64,000 nt of DNA, from NCBI GenBank assembly GCA_019787685.1, contig JAHNUO010000038.1, positions 186,001 to 250,000 of the forward strand. Reading direction: 5' to 3'. The stretch comes from Chiua virens. Lineage: Eukaryota; Basidiomycota; Agaricomycetes; Boletales; Boletaceae. The position numbers were made by a program, and so were the translations under genes. Below the pieces are notes generated by a model. It worked only from the letters and a program-made list of their open reading frames with translations, had not been told where the DNA came from and did no database searches. Shown here one piece after another: positions 57,683-64,000 of this stretch. Position 1 is the first letter of the stretch. Each line of letters opens with the position of its first letter.

Positions 57683-58921
57683 CTAGCATGAAGTGAGCGA
57701 TTGTAAGATGTTCACGTCCCCTAGAGAGAGACGCACGCGATATGGGTACATCCCCTCCGGGTAGTAGTCTATGAAACCTTGCCCGCTGCCAGAAGCATCC
57801 TGATTCGGAGGATCGGAGACAGTAGAGTTGACACTAGGTGCTTGCTGGTTGCGCAATGAGTGTACATGAGACATATACGCAAAGCAATATCTTACGATGG
57901 ATGCGGCTGAGCTAGATTTAGGTGTTCCGAGCCGACTGGGAGCCTGACTTTTACTCCCTGTCTTTATAAACGACCATAGTTGCCTCACGAGGTTTTGGTT
58001 CCCACTACGCTCCGAGTCGGCACACGCTGACTCAGACGAGTCGGAAAGGTCAGAGGAAGGTACCTCAACAGGGCGGATTCTGGATAAAACATCGGGCGAC
58101 TGCGAGGATATACGGGTCGAACCGGACGGCGCCACCTCGGTAATAGACTGAGAAGATGATGCTGGGGGGAATGGCTCAAGGCAGTATGAATGCGGTATCG
58201 AGTCAAGAGTTTCAGTCAGCACAAACCTCATCGTAGTTGAGAGAATTGAGCAAAGTTCGTTCGGAGGCCCTAGTCGCACTCGATTGCTCAATCTCCATCT
58301 TGCGTAATGATGAAAACCAGTATTGACGGAAGTAGACGGGCTCGTACCTCCATGTTAAGGAAGCTGTCGCGGTTCTCATACCAAGCGTCCAAGTTGGGTA
58401 AATCGGGGCGTTTTCTTGTCGGTCGGACGTGATTCTACGCGTGGTAAATGAATCAAACGATTCCAAATCATGAGAGAACGGATGCCTACCGAACGTAATG
58501 CAGATGGTTCGCCCTGATAAACTGGTGGGGGTCGTCTAGGTGGAGGAATGGGTTCCGAAGCTGATGGGGTGGCTGGTAAGGGCACGGTAGGACCTTTTCC
58601 TTTTCCAGGGATCTTGAGGAATCCATTTGCGGATGGGGACGGGCCAGTGGCCGTGGGATGATGAGGTTCATTGGCCAGCGGCGCAGGGACGGGCTGGGAG
58701 ACAGTGGTTACTTGTGCTGGTGGATTGATCTGATCTGGAAAGGTGGCAGCGACCTCGGGTTCCTCAGGCTCCTGCTCAAGCCCACCTGAATCAGATACGC
58801 TTTGGATAGAAGCAAGGTCTGGGTTTTGAGGGAAACTGAGAGGTTGCATGGCCAGCTTGGAAACGTCGCCGCCTGGGAAACGACTGGTGACATCCAACGC
58901 ACGAGTGAATGACCGTAGCAT
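57683..58921 (-). CDS. Hypothetical Pro/Ser-rich protein
   Basis: From ATG 58921: MLRSFTRALDVTSRFPGGDV, a long Pro/Glu-rich stretch (LEQEPEEPEVAATFPDQINP; KIPGKGKGPTVPLP; IPPPRRPPPVYQGEP), then across presumed introns YFRQYWFSSLRKMEIEQSSA and TLLNSLNYDEV, and a last part with ETLDSIPHSYCLEPFPPASS, NQNLVRQLWSFIKTGSKSQA and GFIDYYPEGMYPYRVRLSLG, stop 57685-57683. Most of it is predicted disordered. No domain is recognised; a cytoplasmic or regulatory region is possible. Exon limits are approximate. Confidence 0.4.
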
Positions 58922-61578
58922 GCTTCCTGTACGTGAGCGTAAGAGCGAGTTAATCCGTATTTGAAGAGGAGAAACCCTACAGATGCAAAGTGCGGACCTG
59001 GCAAGGAAGCCAAGACTGCCAACAGAAGTATAGACCTATAACTTCAGGTTCAAGTTCGAAGTAAGTCAGAAGAATTTGTCGGCGACAGTTGGCAAAGGGT
59101 TCCGAACGCAGCCTAACGGCGCGTATTGAGTCCGTTTATCATGCCTGGAGTTTCTGATCTTAAGTGCCTGCTTCGTTTCAAGAGTCCGGCTGCAATTGCC
59201 ATCTGCGGTGTCATTCCGATGACACGAGGCCGTGATGGTACTACGAGACCGATACTACCCGCACTTTGAATATCTGGCAGTGTGCAACTTCCTACGCCAT
59301 ATTTTATATCGAAAGCGGGTGCCAGTGGACAAGATAGATCAATCCACATCATCATCTTCAAGTTGACGCGTACAAAAGGAAGCCTCAGACTGATGAAACA
59401 CGACGTACCTGCATAGACATTGTCAATACGGGGAGTTGAGCATGTGTACCCAATGCGTCGGAATAGTAGTGTGATGGTAAAAATATTGTCAATGTGACTC
59501 CTGGTGACAACGAAGTTCGTCAGGTAGTGTCACTTGTTGAACCACTGGCAGTGTCACTGAGTCTGAGTCATCAGTAATTCAAGGCACCTGCCGCGGTGTT
59601 CGTTTTCCGTTCATTGACTCGCAATCGATAAAAGGTGTTGTAATTGTAAAATGGCGCAGGAGAACTTTGCCGAGTGCGCCAACTTCGAATCGCCGTACTG
59701 GCAGCAGATTTACAGGCTCAGGTTCGCTAAACCTTTACATAGACATCACGCAATGAGTGGAGTTAAAGCTTGAAGCGCAATCGTACCGTTAAGTAACTTA
59801 AGCTTGATCTCGTTGCCTTCACGTCACCAGACAGCTCTCCTACTTCAAACAAACCGGATACGACGTACGAGGGGATCAACTGATCACGATTACAACCAGG
59901 AAATCACGACAGTTTCGAATATTTTGTGTTCAGGCCGTGTCCAGAGTGTGCCTAAACGATGGTCTGAAGTATAAAAAAAAAGTCCGCTTGCCCCTGAATC
60001 TGAATACACGGTCACCTCAGCCCTAAACGCGTCGTTTACGAACACGCGTACGTTTTGACCCTCATGGTGCTGGGGTGAACCAAGTCGGTACTGCTGTATT
60101 TTTTTTTAAAAAAAAACAGAGAACAAGGACGAGGCTGCACCGGAAGGATAACATCACGAGCCGAGCACACCAATGCCCGCCCAATCAGTAGATCTAGCGA
60201 GATCGTAGAGCTCCTGAAGGGCACTTTCGTGGAAGGAAGCTGTTCTGGGGACGTATTTGTTCTGCTTCCAAATGGTATCAAAAGGTAATCGAAGTCGAGT
60301 CAGCTGAACTCGAACTCACGGGAACTCCAAACGTGTTGTATTTGAAAGAAATGAGTGGCTCCGACAATGAAGCTATGACGCGTAATCTGTCAACAGGACA
60401 TACCTAACATTGTTTAAATGCAGTCCATACAGTCAGTCGATTATTCAGCAAGATACGAGGAGAGGCATCTCAGAATGAAGCTGTAGACTTCTATAGTGCT
60501 GTCGATGCAGACACTTTGTGTAGTAGTTCACTTCCATGAAACTCCCTATCCCAGAGTTGTGTGGAATATTGTAAGACGAAAGTACAAGGCGACAACCTGA
60601 GAGATCAGGCCGGGTCTGAAAAAGAGACCGTTAGATGCATAACTTCCCCATATTTTCGATCATGTCATGGGGTCTGAAAACTGTACGTCCAAGGATTGAT
60701 CTTACCTGTGCAAACTTACCCACACTCTGAAACATAAGCTGAACTTCCATTCTGTCTACGTTACGCGCTCACTTGCCGAGACCTTTCCACATTTTCAACT
60801 GATGTACACCGGTGTGACGGTGTCATAGCGTTGGGTTCTATGATGCTTCGGCGTTCCGATTTCTTCGTCGGGTGACTTGAACGACTCGGAACAACCCAGT
60901 AAACTGCGACAGCTGTTCAGGAACTTCAGAATGATGAACGCGTGTCAGTCAGTGAAACAGTCATGAAAGTACTTATGCCACATCACTGGCGAGTTGAAGT
61001 CGATCATTCATGAGTTCGTCAAACCCATGGCTGGAGTAACGTCGACTTTGTCAAATCGTGCTGTCAAGTAGGAATTTGAAGGACGTACCATAGCCTTTGT
61101 GGCAGTCATGAATACAAGGCCCATCGCTCCAAGAGTGACAACGATACCCGGTAGCCGGAGTCGGAACGTTCCATTATTAATATTGACAATCCATCCTTCC
61201 GTTTCAAGCGCACTGTACGTATCTGGAATCCCATGAACTTAAAATTTCTCTCACCAGACTAACCATTCGTGCGGGCTAATTGAGCTGAGGACCTCGTTTT
61301 CAAAAGGCTCCACTATTCGTCATTCCAATAGTTAAACCGGAAGCGAAAGGTGTTTTCTCCTTAATTACGTTTTGCCACCGTGACATGCCATCATCACTCC
61401 GCTTTCATATAGGCCGTCATAGCCACGCCTGCCCATCCAGTGACACACATGTTCGCTTCCCCAGTGGCACGAGGCAGGTTATATCAGGATGCTGACCCCA
61501 GCGCGTTCCTAATTCCCTCCGTCCAACTTCACCTCCCCTTTACTCACCAGCCACTCACATTGACAGATTCAGAGCACC
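58922..61578. other. Gene-poor stretch with a possible minus-strand membrane-protein fragment
   Basis: On the minus strand between about 61330 and 61010, three splice-consistent pieces read IVEPFENEVLSSISPHE, then ALETEGWIVNINNGTFRLRL with PGIVVTLGAMGLVFMTATKA, then HDLTKSTLLQPWV and a stop. The middle piece is a membrane helix. No start codon was found and I do not recognise it. A T/A palindrome of nine T and nine A lies at about 60100-60117. The rest shows no supported gene. Confidence 0.3.
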
Positions 61579-62614
61579 ATGGGTGTCGTCAATACTGTCA
61601 CCAATGCTGTTTATGATGTGGGCGTCATGACCTGGGACGTCTTCTTGACACTGGGCAATCTCGTGAGCTTCAGTCGTCCCGTCGGAAAGGTGACGCCTGA
61701 AGGCCACCCGGGGTATGGCGGGTACTGGCCAGAGTACCGACCACCCCATGAAGGCGACAGCCGATGTTCGTGCCCAGCACTCAACGCGATGGCCAACCAT
61801 GGTACGTCTTCCCGGTCGCGTTCTGAAGCCAGCACCAACACACCCACGCCGTGCTTGCAGGCATCCTCGCCCGTAGCGGACGCGGGATCAAGTTCACCGA
61901 CCTCACCACCCAGATCCGTACGACGTACAACTTTGGTGCCTCGTTTTGCTCTTTCGTGCCCCATTATGCCGCCAACATGCTCAACAAGAATTACCACGGC
62001 GACACGTTCGATTTGGAGGAGCTGGACTTGCACAACGGCATCGAACACGACGCTTCGCTCACTCGTACGTAAGATGTTCTTCGATGTACCGCGATCGAGT
62101 GTTGACCGTCGGGTCTAGGCCTCGATACGGCGATTGAGCGTAACCAGTCCGCGAAACACGTCCCCTTCATCGAAGAGCTTCTCTCGTTTGCCACCGGCAA
62201 GGACGCCGACGGGAAAGCGCTGCTCACCAAGAGAGACATGTCCCGTATCATGGGTAAACGCCGCGCAGAAGCCAAGGCGACCAACAAGGACTATAGCACG
62301 AGCCTGTTCCACAAGATATTTGGGAGCTCCAAGTACGTCGTGCTGTATGTGCGCATGTTAGACATGTTGATCTTTGTGTTAGCTCGTCGACGATGTTGAC
62401 GATCTTTGGTGGTCGGGTGGACGACTTGAGAGTGGTGCTTTTGGAGGAACGTCTACCGGAAGGGTGGGAGTCGCGCGTGCGCAAGCCATTTGGACTGACG
62501 TTTCTCGCGTTCAACTTTACTGTCCTGCCTGTGGAGTTGGGGATCAAGGAATCGGACTGGACCGAAGATGCAAAACAAGTCTCTGCTGGGAAGGGTACCA
62601 CAAACAGCATTTAA
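61579..62614 (+). CDS. Heme-thiolate peroxidase (chloroperoxidase / unspecific peroxygenase family)
   Basis: Four exons (61579-61801, 61861-62064, 62119-62332, 62383-62614) give an intact 290-residue protein. The heme-ligand motif is CSCPALNAMANHG at residues 63-75, with Cys65-Pro66 as the thiolate ligand. The acid-base motif GIEHDASLTR (Glu136-His137-Asp138) follows in the right place. Other parts: YNFGASFCSFVPHYAANMLN, NQSAKHVPFIEELLSFATG, MLTIFGGRVDDLRVVLLEER and a C-terminus ending GTTNSI. Length fits the short class of peroxygenases, which insert oxygen using peroxide. The N-terminus (VYDVGVMTWDVFLTLGNLVS) is hydrophobic but not a clear signal peptide, so secretion is uncertain. No lesions were seen. 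Confidence 0.88.
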
Positions 62615-63075
62615 AAGGGTCGTGTGATGCTGATAAGGTTGTGACCGTGTTCTGATTCATGTCGTACTTCATTTACCTTGATTGCATCTCTCCGATTGTA
62701 CGATCTGCTGGATTCGTCTGTAATAGTCTTTTTTATACTTTTCACTTTGAATGACAGTCGATCTTACGTGCGAATATCCTACAAGCATACGATAAACTAT
62801 TTTACATGTCGGATTGAGCAAAAGACAACTTAGTGGTACATTCCCATTCAGAACCCGCTGTAAAGCTTGCCTCCGCTCGCACTGTGCGTCAGCCAGAACC
62901 AATGGTCGTTGCTGCCCTCCATTTGGTTGTACCCACCTCCGTGCGCTCCAAAGCCTGGTGGGCCATACACATGACTGGTCCCCGTGCCAGGACCACAGAA
63001 AGCCCTTGACAAGGTCAACTCGATGTTGACGCATTGCGGGAAAGGGACAGGAGAGGATGGTGCAGGTGTAGAGGA
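62615..63075. other. Intergenic stretch, no supported gene
   Basis: 3' flanks of the converging peroxidase and leucine-rich genes. Only short frames without motifs. Confidence 0.45.
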
Positions 63076-64000
63076 CTAGACAAAAGGTGTCAGGGTAATG
63101 ACAGCAGTGCAACAAAAACGTGTACGCACCTCCCACACCCGTCCCTCGCCGACGATTCGTCTCAGGAGCGGGGACTCGCGCATGAGCATGCGGATGGAGG
63201 TAGCTGTGAGCAACGTGCCGCTTGGGCCATGCGATCCGCCTCCCCTGCCATCCGGACTGGAGTCACCTCCCAAGTCGGTCGCGCTCGTGTCGAGGATCAA
63301 TTCTCGCAGTACCTTTGCACACGAGAGGATACTGGCCAGCACGCTGATCTCGGGTCTCACGCCCGGAACCGCGGCGTATTTGAATCGGCCAGAGCTTCGA
63401 CCGCCGGAACGACTGCTGATTTTATTTGCCTTGATTGAGGCTTGGGATGCGAAGGCGGTACCTATGACGACGCCCAATACCTCGAGACCTTCGCAGTGAT
63501 CAACGATCTCTTTGAGTGCAGCGGGAGAAATCTGGGGAAGATGGAGAATGGAAAGCGTGGACGGCAACGAGGACAGGAGACAAGGTAAGTTAGGGTCGGG
63601 AATGTGATCTGGGTCAGGAGGGTTCTGAGGACCCGCCCCGTCGTCGTCATCGTCGTCATTATTACCATTGAGATTACCAAGGGGAAATGTGAAGGGACCA
63701 AAAACGTGGGGCGGGTTACCTTGGTTCCCCAAGTTGTGAGGGGGTGCGTTCTGATTTGGTTGGCCACTTCCGTGATGAGTGACAGGAGTAGATAGGAGGG
63801 GTAGATGGTTGTTTCCATTACCATTGCCATGCGGATGACCATGCCCGGGGCCACCCACGTTTCCGGCACCAGCACCGGGAGCACCAGGACCTGTTCCGGC
63901 AGAAGCATCCAAGGCAGCATCCCGTAATGCTTCGGTGTTCTCTGCAGAGGTTCTGATTTCTCCGATCCAACCGCCGCATATAGCCAGAGCCTCTTTCGGG
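63076..64000 (-). CDS. Leucine-rich hypothetical protein (partial, runs off right edge)
   Basis: A minus-strand frame enters from the right edge and remains open to about 63130. Near 63912 it reads LDASAGTGPGAPGAGAGNVG, followed by a Gly/Asn/His-rich linker and an Asp run. Then comes a leucine-rich part: LPCLLSSLPSTLSILHLPQI, EIVDHCEGLEVLGVVIG, ISVLASILSCAKVLRELILD and SIRMLMRESPLLRRIVGEGR. The frame ends near 63076, or earlier at a donor-like GTGCGT around 63125. Spacing of the leucines suggests LRR-type repeats as in fungal F-box/LRR proteins, but the N-terminal domain lies outside the window. The codon at 63912 is TTG, so the true start is further right. Confidence 0.5.
   Translation of the reverse strand, partial: PKEALAICGGWIGEIRTSAENTEALRDAALDASAGTGPGAPGAGAGNVGGPGHGHPHGNGNGNNHLPLLSTPVTHHGSGQPNQNAPPHNLGNQGNPPHVFGPFTFPLGNLNGNNDDDDDDGAGPQNPPDPDHIPDPNLPCLLSSLPSTLSILHLPQISPAALKEIVDHCEGLEVLGVVIGTAFASQASIKANKISSRSGGRSSGRFKYAAVPGVRPEISVLASILSCAKVLRELILDTSATDLGGDSSPDGRGGGSHGPSGTLLTATSIRMLMRESPLLRRIVGEGRVWEVRTRFCCTAVITLTPFV

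Noticed and set aside
60090..60120. T9/A9 palindrome as a terminator or transposon end
   Set aside because: No target-site duplication or transposase nearby and no gene end to serve; probably simple sequence.
1..64000. CRISPR arrays, bacterial operons, or a virus
   Set aside because: Spliceosomal introns, tRNA intron and eukaryotic gene families throughout; no spaced short repeats and no viral genes were seen.

Overview
This is nuclear DNA from a filamentous fungus, most likely a basidiomycete of the Agaricomycetes. Genes are broken by many short introns (about 47-60 bp, GT...AG). Several proteins belong to families I know mainly from Agaricomycetes: DUF6534 and DUF7587 proteins, a sugar-binding-like single-pass membrane protein, and an NTF2-like/flavin-monooxygenase fusion. 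Rhizoctonia/Ceratobasidium is plausible but not proven.

Layout. The left edge (1-297) holds the first exons of a STAND/NACHT-like gene. Then come an HABP4/Stm1-type protein (1605-2108, -), a type II inositol polyphosphate 5-phosphatase with ASH and RhoGAP-like parts (2295-6434, +) and a Cyp40-type cyclophilin (6518-8099, -). From 8290 to 17900 there is a direct tandem array of four NTF2-like/flavin-monooxygenase copies in different states of decay. From 18 to 30 kb the DNA is accessory in character: a small membrane protein, two related DUF6534 membrane-protein genes (one truncated), a single-pass surface protein and an amidase. The 30-52.7 kb part is mostly housekeeping: NOSIP, a hypothetical gene, tRNA-Pro, two hypothetical or F-box genes, SPT5, a MIC12-like gene, BRO1, MIC10, a YIPF1/2-type Yip1 protein, a t6A dehydratase (TCD) and a DUF7587 protein. 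From 52.7 to 61.5 kb is gene-poor, with weakly supported fragments. The right end has an intact heme-thiolate peroxidase (61579-62614, +) and a partial leucine-rich protein (-).

Functional themes: membrane and endosome traffic (5-phosphatase, BRO1, Yip1), mitochondrial inner-membrane shape (MIC10 and a MIC12-like gene on either side of BRO1), transcription elongation (SPT5), and oxidative/detoxifying enzymes (monooxygenase array, peroxidase, amidase).

Caution: many conserved genes, including the essential SPT5, carry single-base frame breaks, several of them in homopolymer runs. These look more like consensus errors than gene death, so 'pseudogene' calls that rest only on one frameshift should be treated with care. 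Exon limits were worked out by hand and are approximate where stated.
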